Positions 15,112 through 23,453 of a stretch of 64,000 nt of DNA are shown one piece after another. Source of the DNA: Bradyrhizobium betae (GTDB lineage Bacteria; Pseudomonadota; Alphaproteobacteria; Rhizobiales; Xanthobacteraceae); contig NZ_MZXW01000050.1 of NCBI RefSeq assembly GCF_004123905.1, forward strand, positions 248,001 to 312,000. Direction: 5' to 3'. Position 1 is the stretch's first letter. Every line of letters begins with the position of its first letter. Position numbers and translations under genes: made by a program. The notes under the pieces are model-generated. The model did not search any database. It was not told the origin of the DNA and saw nothing but the letters and a program-made list of their open reading frames with translations.

Positions 15112-16629
15112 TCAGGTTGGGATGTCGCCGGCGATCTGCTGGATCTTGATGACGACGAACTCGGCGGGCTTCAGCGGCGCGAAGCCGACGATGATGTTGA
15201 CGATGCCGAGATTGATGTCGGCCTGCGTCGTGCTCTCGCGGTCGCATTTGACGAAATAGGCCTCGCGCGGCGAGCGGCCCTGGAACGCACCCTGCCGGAA
15301 CAGGCCCTGCATGAAGGCGCCGATGTTGAGCCTGATCTGCGCCCAGAGCGGCTCGTCATTGGGCTCGAACACCACCCATTGCGTGCCGCGGTAGAGGCTC
15401 TCTTCCAGGAACAGCGCCATGCGCCGCACCGGAACGTATTTCCATTCCGAGCCGCGGTCGTTCTGGCCGTGCAGCGTGCGCGCGCCCCAGACCACGTTGC
15501 CGTAAACCGGCAGCGTGCGCAGGCAATTGACGCCAATCGGATTGAGCCGCGCGTTCTCGGCATCGCTCAGGGTCAGCGCGAAGGCGACGCCGCCATTGAC
15601 GCCGGCGTCGGTGCCGGCCGGCGCTTTCCAGACCCCGCGCGTGGCGTCGGTCCGGGCGATGACGCCGGCGACGAAGCCGCAAGGTGGAAAGTCGCGCACG
15701 ACGCCGGATTGCAGCGGGTCGGGTTGCATCACCCACGGGTAGTACAGCGCGGAGAAATTGCCGTCCGGGCCGGTCAGGCCGGCCTCGCCCGCGCTGCCGC
15801 TCATGTTGGCGACTGTCTCGTCCTGGAGGCTGTCGACGATCAGGAAGGCGCGCCGGGCGTGGCAACGCTTTTGCAACTGGGCCAGCGCCGACTGGTTTGC
15901 CAGGATGTTGGTGAGACCGGGGACGCAGACCAGGTTGAACAGGTCGATGCGATCGGCGATCCCGCCGGTTGCGAACAACGGATCGATCGCACTCACGAAC
16001 GAGGCGTCATTGGCGAGGAGGACCGTGCCGTCGAGGCCACCCGTAAACGGCTTCGTGGCTGGGCCCGGTACGTTGGTCGATGCCGTGGTCAGCTTGTCCA
16101 TGAAGGCGGAGCGGCCGTTGACGACACTCGGCGCCCAGCGTGGATCGGCCTTGTTCATCGACAGATCCTGGAACGTCTCCACGATGTTGGTGCTGGGCGA
16201 CGGGCCGATCACGTCGAGCCGGAAGCGGGTGTTGTCGTCGGCGCGCAGCGTCAGCGTGACGCTGTAGGAATTGGCCCACAGGCCCGGCGAGCTCGCCTGG
16301 ATGCCGAGATCGTTGATCGCGCAGGCCGCGGTCTTCGCGTCGTTGGCGGGCGTTCCCGAGTTGAACAGCGCAATCCGCACGATGTAGGCGTCGCTGCCGC
16401 CATTGTCGAAGAACTGGCGCACCGCGTAGCCGAGATAGGCGCGGCGATCGAGCCCGCCATAGGTGCGCTCATAATCGGCGAAGCTCGAGATGCGCACGGC
16501 GCGGTCGGTGGGGCCGCGCGGCGCCCAGCCGATGAACAGCGCGATCGACGTCGCCACGCCCGAGATCGAGCGCACGCCGCTGGAGATTTCCTCGATATAG
16601 ACGCCGGGTTGCAGAAGGGCTGAGGGCAT
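15112..16629 (-). CDS. Contractile tail sheath protein
   Basis: 505 residues. It opens with the sheath hallmark LLQPGVYIEEISSGVRSISGVATSIALFIGWAPRGP, goes on to FADYERTYGGLDRRAYLGYAVRQFFDNGGSDAYIVRI, and ends with the conserved sheath C-terminal domain (GVNCLRTLPVYGNVVWGARTL, YVPVRRMALFLEESLYRGTQWVVFEPNDEPLWAQIRLNIGAFM). A variable surface-exposed domain lies between. Its contraction drives the tube through a target envelope. It is the first gene of the operon; the ATG at 16629 is preceded by AGGAGCCGAC, and the operon promoter must be upstream of it. One sheath gene only, unlike the three of Afp. Firm. Confidence 0.96.
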   Translation of the reverse strand: MPSALLQPGVYIEEISSGVRSISGVATSIALFIGWAPRGPTDRAVRISSFADYERTYGGLDRRAYLGYAVRQFFDNGGSDAYIVRIALFNSGTPANDAKTAACAINDLGIQASSPGLWANSYSVTLTLRADDNTRFRLDVIGPSPSTNIVETFQDLSMNKADPRWAPSVVNGRSAFMDKLTTASTNVPGPATKPFTGGLDGTVLLANDASFVSAIDPLFATGGIADRIDLFNLVCVPGLTNILANQSALAQLQKRCHARRAFLIVDSLQDETVANMSGSAGEAGLTGPDGNFSALYYPWVMQPDPLQSGVVRDFPPCGFVAGVIARTDATRGVWKAPAGTDAGVNGGVAFALTLSDAENARLNPIGVNCLRTLPVYGNVVWGARTLHGQNDRGSEWKYVPVRRMALFLEESLYRGTQWVVFEPNDEPLWAQIRLNIGAFMQGLFRQGAFQGRSPREAYFVKCDRESTTQADINLGIVNIIVGFAPLKPAEFVVIKIQQIAGDIPT

Positions 16630-16665
16630 GTCGGCTCCTGTGATTTGGCGGTCTGTCTCGCTCGG

Positions 16666-17076
16666 TCAGATCGCAACGATGGTCTTGCCTCGCCTGCGCG
16701 CGCGCCCTTGGCGCGGCCTGTGCCTGGCTCCGGGCGGATCGCGGATCGCCTCCGACAGCGATTGCGTCGTGATCTCGGTAATGGCAGTGCGATGCGGGCG
16801 TAGTTCGTAGAGCGCACCGCTCTCGCCGCTTGCAATGATGGTCACGACCTTCATCCGCGGCCGGCTGCGCAGAAGGCTTGCCAGGCTGTCGCGCTCGTCC
16901 GGGGCCTTCTGTGCCACCACGATGACGTCGGCGCGGGTGCGGCGGGCTTCCGTTGCCAAATTGCCGCCGTCGCTCATGCCGACCACGGACAGCGCCGGAT
17001 CTTTCGCGACAACATGCTCCAGAATATCGGTCATCAGCCTCGGGAATCCTGCAATGAGAATGCGTCTCTGTCGCAA
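16666..17076 (-). CDS. Receiver-like protein without output domain
   Basis: About 136 residues if translation starts at TTG 17076, which has AAAGGTGG just upstream; the open frame continues to a GTG at 17172, so the start is unsure. The readable domain runs RILIAGFPRLMTDILEHVVAKDPALSVVGMS, TEARRTRADVIVVAQKAPD, RPRMKVVTIIASGESGALYELRPHR, the beta-alpha order of a response-regulator receiver. The usual acidic pair is missing (IAGFP) and the phospho-acceptor position reads VVAQ, so it is degenerate. It ends in a basic tail. It lies 36 bases beyond the sheath start, on the same strand and upstream of it, so it could be co-transcribed with and control the eCIS operon. That role is inference. Confidence 0.6.
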   Translation of the reverse strand: MRQRRILIAGFPRLMTDILEHVVAKDPALSVVGMSDGGNLATEARRTRADVIVVAQKAPDERDSLASLLRSRPRMKVVTIIASGESGALYELRPHRTAITEITTQSLSEAIRDPPGARHRPRQGRARRRGKTIVAI

Positions 17077-17270
17077 TGGCCACCTTTGCGACGAGCCTTG
17101 CACAGGACGCGGCGGCGCGATTGAGCCAAAGGGTTCAGCGAGGATGCAGGCGATGGTCCGGACCAGGTGCACGGCGCGGCAACGACGATGTCGCGAACGG
17201 CCGAGCGGCGTGTCGCAGCGATCCGCAGTGGTGCGGCCCGTGCCGGATCGAAGGATCTAGGCCGAAGGGT

Positions 17271-18053
17271 CTAGCGGGGCTGGACCCGCGATGATGCGGG
17301 CGCCGACGTACCAGCCGCGTGGAGATGCTTGCTGATCTCGCCGCGGCGGCGGATCTGCAATTTGCTGAGCACGTTGTGCATGTGGTTCTTGACGGTCGAA
17401 TTGCGGATCCGCAAGGCCCGCGCGATCTCCTTGTTCGACAGGCCTTCGCCGACGAAGCGGATGATCTCGTGCTCCCGCGGCGTCAGCGTGTCGACGCCGC
17501 CGGCCGTTTCTCGCGCGACGGTTTGGGCGGAGAGCAGTGCGAGCCGGCCGAACAGGGCGGCAGCGACCCTTGGCGAGCAAACCAGCTCGTCGCGCATCGC
17601 ATTGTGGATGGCGGCGACGACATCACTGATCGAGCCGTCGCGCAGCACGAAGCCGGATACCCCCGCCTCTGCACAGGCGAAGATGTCCCGTTCGACCTCG
17701 GCAACCGCGATGGCGACGACCTTCAGCGCCGGCGACAGGGCGCGGCACGCCGCCGATTGCTGCAAGCCTCGCGACGTCGCGATGTCGACCAGCAGCACCG
17801 CGGCACCACTGTCAACGATCTGCTTTGGCGGGGTCGTGAGATCGCCGTGGCCGGTGATGTGTAAGCATGCCTGCCGTGACAGGCACGAATTCAGGCCTTC
17901 GCAGAGCAGGCGCACGTCGCTGAGGATGAAGAGGCGGATCGGCACGATGTCGTTGCCATCCGGCACCTCGGGCGGTCGTGCTTCATGTGCAATAACGAGG
18001 TGAGAACGCAGCGGGGCCGGGTGCCCTGCCGGGAATGACGCATTGGACGACAT
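17271..18053 (-). CDS. LuxR-family regulator with degenerate receiver
   Basis: 260 residues from ATG 18053, preceded by GGAGGCAGGC; a longer frame has no such site. Residues 40-155 form a receiver fold: IRLFILSDVRLLCEGLNSCLSRQ, AAVLLVDIATSRG, then AEAGVSGFVLRDGS. The phospho-acceptor aspartate is present (LLVDI), but the N-terminal acidic pair is reduced to SD and the conserved lysine is replaced by arginine (FVLRD). The C-terminal HTH is a clear LuxR/NarL type: LTPREHEIIRFVGEGLSNKEIARALRIRNSTVKNHMHNVLSKLQI. The neighbouring receiver-like gene is related in style. No kinase gene is adjacent. It may regulate the eCIS operon or the pair may act together; targets cannot be read from the sequence. 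Confidence 0.85.
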   Translation of the reverse strand: MSSNASFPAGHPAPLRSHLVIAHEARPPEVPDGNDIVPIRLFILSDVRLLCEGLNSCLSRQACLHITGHGDLTTPPKQIVDSGAAVLLVDIATSRGLQQSAACRALSPALKVVAIAVAEVERDIFACAEAGVSGFVLRDGSISDVVAAIHNAMRDELVCSPRVAAALFGRLALLSAQTVARETAGGVDTLTPREHEIIRFVGEGLSNKEIARALRIRNSTVKNHMHNVLSKLQIRRRGEISKHLHAAGTSAPASSRVQPR

Positions 18054-18297
18054 GCCTGCCTCCGATTGCCAACTTACAACCGTGTTTGCCGCCGCGCCCA
18101 GTTGAAAGTCACTCAAGATCAAAAAGTTGTATCTTTAGTAGCTTTCCCCTTGAAATTGAGTATCGCGCTTTTTGGGACCGCTGACAAGCATCCACATCAC
18201 TGGCGGCGTTCTCGGGGCATTTCGACGCATGTGAAGTGGTCGAGTTGACAGACAGAGGAGTGCGACTGTCCGGCGATAGAGCCCAAGGCGGCCCGCC

Positions 18298-20313
18298 TCA
18301 GGCGACCACCTTGGCGGCAGGCGTCGCAGCGCCGTCGAGGCGCTGGAGTTCTTTTGCGAGATAGCCCCCAATTGCGTCGCCCGGCATGGGCTTTGCGAAA
18401 TAATAGCCCTGGATGTAGTCGCAACCGAGACGGCGCAGGCTATCGAGCTGGCCGCGGGTCTCGACGCCCTCGACGACGCAGGCGATCTCCATGTCGTCGC
18501 AAAGGCCGGTGAGCGACTTGATGATCTTGTGGCTCACCGGATTCTCGTTGATGTCGGCGACGAAGCTGCGGTCGATCTTGAGTTTGTCGAGCGGCAGCCG
18601 GTGCACGTGGCTCAGCGAGGAATAACCGGTGCCGAAATCGTCCAGCGAGATGCCGCAGCCCGTGGCCTTCAACGCCGCGATCGACTGCTGTGCGCGCACG
18701 AAGTCGAACGTGACGGCGGTCTCGGTGATCTCGAAGTCGATCCGGTGCGGCGGCAACCCGCTCTTCTCGACGATGGTGATCAGTGGCAGGATGCCCTCCG
18801 CCGAGCAGACGTCGTGGGCGGAGAGGTTGAACGACAGGCGGATGTGGTCGGGCCAGGTCTTCGCCACCACGAGCGCGCGAACCAGCAGCGCCTGCGTCAG
18901 CGGCCGGATCAGCCCGATGCGCTCGGCGGCGGGGATGAAGTCGGCCGGCGACACCAGGCCGAGGCGAGAGCTGTGCCAGCGCGCGAGGGCCTCGAAGCCG
19001 GCGGTATGCTCGCTCATGGCATCGACGATCGGCTGGAACACCAGGTCTATCTCGGTGCTGAAATCGGCGGTGCGCAGCAGGTTCTCGATGACGCCGCGGC
19101 TGCGGATCTCGGCCTCGAGCTCGCTCGAGAAGATCACGGTGCGGCCGCGCAGGTGACGCTTGGCGTGGTAGAGCGAATAGTCGGCGCATTCATAGAGTGC
19201 TTCCGCCGTCGTTGCCGATTGCGGGAATAATGCGAAGCCGATCGAGCAGGACAGCCCGGTGTGAGCCGTGTCGACCTGGTAGGGAAGCTTGACCTGGTCG
19301 CCGATGCGCTCGCCGAGCCGAAGCAGATCCGTGTCGTCGGGATCGCCGCACACGACGAGGCCGAACTCGTCGCCGCCGAGCCGGGCGAACTCGACCCGCT
19401 GTGGGCCGAAGCCCTCGCAGACCTCGCGGATGCGCCGGCCCGCCTCGATCAGGACACGGTCGCCGACCGAGTGACCGTAATTGTCGTTGATCGGCTTGAA
19501 GCCGTCGAGGTCGATGATCCCGACAGCGACGCGAACGCTCCTGGGCTCGGCATCAGTGAAGGCACTCGACAGCTCGGCGAAGAAGCGGCGGCGGTTCGGC
19601 AGCTCGGTGAGGGAGTCGAGATTGGCGAGGCGGAAGTTCTCGTCCGAGAGCGCTTGCGTTGCCGCCTGCTGCGCCAGCAGCGATTTGCGGCTGGCGACGA
19701 GGTCGGCGAAGTCGCGATAGTAGATGAACAGCACCGTCACCATCGCGCCGGAGACCAGCAAATTGTTGACCGCGATCGCCTTCAGCGTCGGCTCGCCGGT
19801 AGCCCAGAAGAACAGCACATAGGGCACGTCGACGACCAGCGTCACGATCAGTGCCGCCGAGCGCAGATGCATCAGCGAGAAGATGCAGCCGATCACGGTC
19901 ACGGCCATGTAGAAGGCCACCTGGCTCTTGGCGAAGGGATCACCATAAGGGTAAAGCGCGAAGGACCAGGCGGTGAAGCCTGCGCCGATCGGCAATGTCA
20001 TCCAGTTGGTGGCGCGCAGATTACGCAGGATGTCGGCATCGCTGCGCACGAGATGACGCTGGCGCAGCCACCAGAAGGTCCGAAGCGCTGCAGCCACGGT
20101 CAGAACGCTCGGCACGATCATCGTCAGCCAGTCCGGCGCCACGTTCACATAGGTATAGGCGACAGCGATCGTGTTGCTCATCAGGATGAAGTAGAGCAGC
20201 GGGATCTGCTTGGAGAAGGCGTCGAATTGCGCGCGCGTGAGATCCGGATCTGTCGGCACGCGGAACAGCCGCATCGCGGCGGCAACATGAGACTTCAAAT
20301 TGGCGACAGGCAT
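18298..20313 (-). CDS. Membrane GGDEF-EAL cyclic-di-GMP enzyme
   Basis: 671 residues with start chosen at ATG 20313, just before the first helical region; the frame extends to 20517 but that part is Cys/Pro-rich and unlikely coding. About six hydrophobic helices occupy residues 35-200. The GGDEF domain spans about 225-390 with RLGGDEFG at 311-318 intact; no clear RxxD inhibitory site precedes it. The EAL domain starts near 425 with GFEALARW, and keeps the metal and catalytic residues DDFGTGYSSL, LKIDRSFV and EGVET. Both activities, synthesis and breakdown of c-di-GMP, therefore look possible; such dual proteins usually favour one. It stands alone. There is no sensor domain other than the membrane part. 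Confidence 0.92.
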   Translation of the reverse strand: MPVANLKSHVAAAMRLFRVPTDPDLTRAQFDAFSKQIPLLYFILMSNTIAVAYTYVNVAPDWLTMIVPSVLTVAAALRTFWWLRQRHLVRSDADILRNLRATNWMTLPIGAGFTAWSFALYPYGDPFAKSQVAFYMAVTVIGCIFSLMHLRSAALIVTLVVDVPYVLFFWATGEPTLKAIAVNNLLVSGAMVTVLFIYYRDFADLVASRKSLLAQQAATQALSDENFRLANLDSLTELPNRRRFFAELSSAFTDAEPRSVRVAVGIIDLDGFKPINDNYGHSVGDRVLIEAGRRIREVCEGFGPQRVEFARLGGDEFGLVVCGDPDDTDLLRLGERIGDQVKLPYQVDTAHTGLSCSIGFALFPQSATTAEALYECADYSLYHAKRHLRGRTVIFSSELEAEIRSRGVIENLLRTADFSTEIDLVFQPIVDAMSEHTAGFEALARWHSSRLGLVSPADFIPAAERIGLIRPLTQALLVRALVVAKTWPDHIRLSFNLSAHDVCSAEGILPLITIVEKSGLPPHRIDFEITETAVTFDFVRAQQSIAALKATGCGISLDDFGTGYSSLSHVHRLPLDKLKIDRSFVADINENPVSHKIIKSLTGLCDDMEIACVVEGVETRGQLDSLRRLGCDYIQGYYFAKPMPGDAIGGYLAKELQRLDGAATPAAKVVA

Positions 20314-20612
20314 TGCAATACGCGCCCCGGATCCCTTTAAAACGGACGCGATCTTGCACAGCGGGAGTAAAGGGTGCGTTAGACGCGTCCCGCACGGAAC
20401 GGCCAGCACAGGTTGCACGCTACCGCGGCATTTTACGGCCGCGTGCATTGGTGAGGTCACGTTAAGGATATCCGGCCGTGGTGGCGTGCATCCCAGGCAG
20501 GAATTGCCCGTCATCACCGCAGCTACGCTCTGCTAACCATGGGCGTTGGCGCAGCCGCTTGCGGCACCACCTCTCCTGGCCGGGGAAAGTGGTGCGCAGC
20601 ATCCGATAGCCG
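20314..20612. other. Non-coding stretch between GGDEF-EAL gene and beta-lactamase stop
   Basis: About 300 bases. An in-frame extension of the GGDEF-EAL gene reaches 20517, but its composition is not protein-like. No convincing hairpin terminator or promoter was seen. Confidence 0.5.
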
Positions 20613-21497
20613 CTATTTCTTCTCCAGTGCGGCAGTCTGCTTGGCTAGCTGCTTGTCGAAATCCTCCGACAGGCTTGTGATATAGGTTGCGAGTTCGTCC
20701 GGCTTGACGAACGGGTTCGGTGCACCGTCCTTCATCTGCGCGCGCTTGGCCTGCATGCCATAGACCTCCGGATGCGGCCCGAGCAGCACGTCGATCTTCA
20801 TCGGCTTCACCTTGACGTAGGTCGCGCGGTAGTCGTCGACGATGCCGGGGTGGGTCGGTTGGCCCACCAGCCGGTTCAGCGCCACCGTGCCGCTACAGAA
20901 GAACAGCACTTCGCGATCCTGGCCGCCGTCCTTGACGGTCATCTTCCAGCTCGTGCACCCCGGCGAGTGACCGGGCGTTGCATGCGCCGTCAGCGTGGTG
21001 TCGCCGAGCGTGACCTTGTCGCCTTCCTTGACCGTGCGATCGACCTTCACCGCGGGGAAGGTGAGGTCCTCGTTCTTTTCGTCGCCCGGATAGTAGCCGC
21101 CTTCGAGCAGCGGCTTGTCGCGCTCACCGGCGACCAGCTGCGCACCGGTTTCCTTCTTGATCTCGGCAAAGCCGCCGGTGTGGTCGAGATGCGCATGCGT
21201 GTTGAGGATGATCTTGATGTCGGCGACCTTGAGGCCGAGCTTGGCGATGTTGTCCTTGATCATGCCAGTCGATTGCGGCATCGCGGTATCCATCAGGATC
21301 ATGCCCTGCGAGGTCTTGATGACATAGACGGCAATGCCGTCGGTGCCGACATAATAGATGTTGCCGATGAGCTGGAACGGCTCGAACGGCGCCGTCCATT
21401 TCTGCATGACCGTCGCCAGAAAATCCTTGATGGTCTGCGCCTGCGCAGCCGTTCCGAACAGAATCAAGGCGCACAGCGCGGCCGTGACGTTTCTCAT
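20613..21497 (-). CDS. blaBJP: Subclass B3 metallo-beta-lactamase, BJP-1 type
   Basis: 294 residues from ATG 21497 with a strong GGGGAGG site. A signal peptide (MRNVTAALCALILFGTAAQA) directs it to the periplasm. The zinc ligand motif THAHLDHTGG (H-x-H-x-D-H), the TPGHSPGC histidine and the late GPHPEVYG histidine are present, as in subclass B3 enzymes. The text FEPFQLIGNIYYVGTDGIAVYVIKTS and the KNEDLTFPAVKVDR region match, from memory, BJP-1 of Bradyrhizobium very closely. It would hydrolyse carbapenems and other beta-lactams. It is a core-chromosome type gene in this genus rather than an acquired element: no mobile features surround it. It is monocistronic. Confidence 0.9.
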   Translation of the reverse strand: MRNVTAALCALILFGTAAQAQTIKDFLATVMQKWTAPFEPFQLIGNIYYVGTDGIAVYVIKTSQGMILMDTAMPQSTGMIKDNIAKLGLKVADIKIILNTHAHLDHTGGFAEIKKETGAQLVAGERDKPLLEGGYYPGDEKNEDLTFPAVKVDRTVKEGDKVTLGDTTLTAHATPGHSPGCTSWKMTVKDGGQDREVLFFCSGTVALNRLVGQPTHPGIVDDYRATYVKVKPMKIDVLLGPHPEVYGMQAKRAQMKDGAPNPFVKPDELATYITSLSEDFDKQLAKQTAALEKK

Positions 21498-21766
21498 TGT
21501 TTGCCTCCCCGATTGTTCTTGTCGTTTAGACCGGGCGCGACTTTCGCGCGGCGCAGCCGGCGTGCAAGCTACGTCGTGCAAGGGCTGGCAGCAACGGTCG
21601 GATGCGCTCAAAATTTCGCGGCATGCGCGGAATAACGGCCCCTGTCCTGTTTGAGCATGGCGGCTATTGCAGCAAAGCAGCCGGCGGGCGTTTGACCGCG
21701 CGCGAGCAGCCCGCCATACTTTGCGTCAAGGCGGGCCGGAAAGACTCGCCAGCACCGGGAGCTGAA

Positions 21767-23083
21767 ATGACCAATTCATTGTCCGTCCTTGCGGGGACGC
21801 TGATTTCCGTCGTCTCGTTCACGTCGATCGCTTTGTCGCAGCCCGCCTGCGTGACCCAGAACATGGCCGTTCCGCCCAGCGCCAACACGACCGTCAAGAC
21901 GGCGCCGTTCTTCATCGACACGACGGGCCTCGACTTCAAGACGGCGCCGCCGACACGCGATCCTTCCAATCCCAATTACCCGCGCGCGACCGAGCTGCCT
22001 GATGGAACGCTGCCGCCGCCGGGAGCGGAAGGCAATTTTATCATTGGTCCCACCCACAATCCCGCGCCTGAGACCATCGCGAAAGAAGGCGTGCCGCACG
22101 GCACGACGAAATCCTTCACGCTGTCGTCGAAGGAGAGCACGATCTACAATCCCGGCCTGATCCGCGACGACGTCGCCGGCTGCACCAACTCCTCGATCAT
22201 GACGACCGTGACTGCGCCCGACGACAAGTCGCACATGGTCGTCACCACCAGCCATCCCGGCATCTGGTCGCGCACGATCGACGTCTACGTGCCGGCGCAA
22301 TATGTCCGCGGCACCGAGGCGCCGTTCATCGTGGTCGGCGATGGCGGCTCCAACGCCTACAAGGACCTGCCAAACACGCTCGACAATCTCATCGCACAGC
22401 GCCGCGTGCCGCCGATGATCGCGATCCAGATCGGAAATGGCGGGCAGGACGCGCAGGGCAGTCAACGCGGCCGCGAATATGATGCGGTGTCAGGTGACTA
22501 TGCGCAGTTCGTCGAGCGCGAGGTGCTGCCGCTGGTCGAGAGGAACGCCGACGTCAGGCTGACCAGAAATCCGGACGGGCGCGCGACCATGGGGCTGAGC
22601 TCAAGCGGCGTGGCGGCCTTCACCATGGCGTGGTTCTATCCCGATCTCTATCACCGCGTGCTGGCGTTCTCACCGACCATGGTCAACCAGCAATGGCCGC
22701 ACGATCCATCGCTGCGCGGTGGCGCATGGGAATATCACAGTGCCTGGACGGGGCCGGCCACGCCCAATCTCATTTCGAAGGCAGGCGTGCTGACGCCGGC
22801 CGAGCCTCCGGGCGCGCCGCTGATCGTCGCCGCGCCGACCAAGCCGATCCGCTTCTGGTTCTTCGGCGGCGATCAGGACCTGTTTTATCCAAACCCCACC
22901 ATTCCGGACGGCATGCACGACTGGACCCTGTCGAACGCGCTGATGGCGAAGGTGCTCGCGGAGAAGGGTTACCACTACCAGTTCCTGTTCGTGCGCAACG
23001 CCAAGCACGTTGACCGTCCCACGATCGCGCAGACGCTGCCGTCGGCGCTGGAGTGGGTCTGGAAGGGGTATCCGATTCCGTGA
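21767..23083 (+). CDS. Secreted esterase of the enterochelin-esterase-like family
   Basis: 438 residues from ATG 21767 (GGGAGCTGAA upstream). A signal peptide covers residues 1-25 (LAGTLISVVSFTSIALSQPAC); the Cys after it could also be a lipidation site, though the lipobox is not clear. The alpha/beta-hydrolase part begins near residue 140 with SRTIDVYVPAQYVRGTEAPFIVVGDGG. The nucleophile elbow reads MGLSSSGVAAF, and an acid/His pair is plausible at GGDQDLFYP and NAKHVDRP. Such proteins hydrolyse siderophore or small ester substrates in the periplasm; here no siderophore genes are nearby except a TonB-plug remnant 22 bases downstream on the other strand. Substrate unknown. Confidence 0.82.
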   Translation: MTNSLSVLAGTLISVVSFTSIALSQPACVTQNMAVPPSANTTVKTAPFFIDTTGLDFKTAPPTRDPSNPNYPRATELPDGTLPPPGAEGNFIIGPTHNPAPETIAKEGVPHGTTKSFTLSSKESTIYNPGLIRDDVAGCTNSSIMTTVTAPDDKSHMVVTTSHPGIWSRTIDVYVPAQYVRGTEAPFIVVGDGGSNAYKDLPNTLDNLIAQRRVPPMIAIQIGNGGQDAQGSQRGREYDAVSGDYAQFVEREVLPLVERNADVRLTRNPDGRATMGLSSSGVAAFTMAWFYPDLYHRVLAFSPTMVNQQWPHDPSLRGGAWEYHSAWTGPATPNLISKAGVLTPAEPPGAPLIVAAPTKPIRFWFFGGDQDLFYPNPTIPDGMHDWTLSNALMAKVLAEKGYHYQFLFVRNAKHVDRPTIAQTLPSALEWVWKGYPIP

Positions 23084-23105
23084 GCGCGCAAGTGAGGGAG
23101 GACAG

Positions 23106-23390
23106 TTAGCGCCCGATCGTCACGCCGGCGGTCGAGCGCATGGCGTCCCGCAGGCTCCTCGCGTTCATGTCGTCGAGAACCTCCCGTGTCAGCACGGTGG
23201 TCTGTCCGGGCGTGTTGAGGATCGTCTCGCCGCGTGAGGATGAGAGCCGGTCAGCTCTGTAGGGTGCGGCTGGATCGGTGGCGGGTGCTGTCGCGGGCGT
23301 ATGGCGCGGCTGCTTGCTGGACGCCGCAAAGGCGCCCTGCGGGACGCAGAGGGCGATGATCACGATCAATCGCAAGGATATTGCGGACAT
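23106..23390 (-). pseudogene. Truncated TonB-dependent receptor (signal peptide plus start of plug)
   Basis: 94 residues from ATG 23390. After a signal peptide (ISLRLIVIIALCVPQGAFA) and a short linker, the sequence GETILNTPGQTTVLTREVLDDMNARSLRDAMRSTAGVTIG is the start of a TonB-receptor plug domain as in siderophore receptors, then a TAA stop follows at once. The barrel of about 600 residues is absent, and only 22 bases separate this stop from the end of the convergent esterase gene, so the remainder has been deleted. I read it as a remnant; a functional short protein cannot be excluded. The intact leader suggests relatively recent truncation. Confidence 0.65.
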
Positions 23391-23453
23391 GCGATCTCCC
23401 ATATCCAGGGCATCAGCCTGGCATATGGTGAGCATCGCCGCCGACGAAAAGGG

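Noticed and set aside
14824..16623. A 599-residue plus-strand frame
   Set aside because: It lies wholly inside the sheath gene region on the other strand. Its Arg/Asp/Ala-rich text has no family pattern; it is a high-GC shadow frame.
1..16629. Type VI secretion system or integrated prophage
   Set aside because: No TssJLM membrane complex, ClpV, lysis, capsid or integrase genes; DUF4157, DUF4255 and CIS tube genes point to eCIS.
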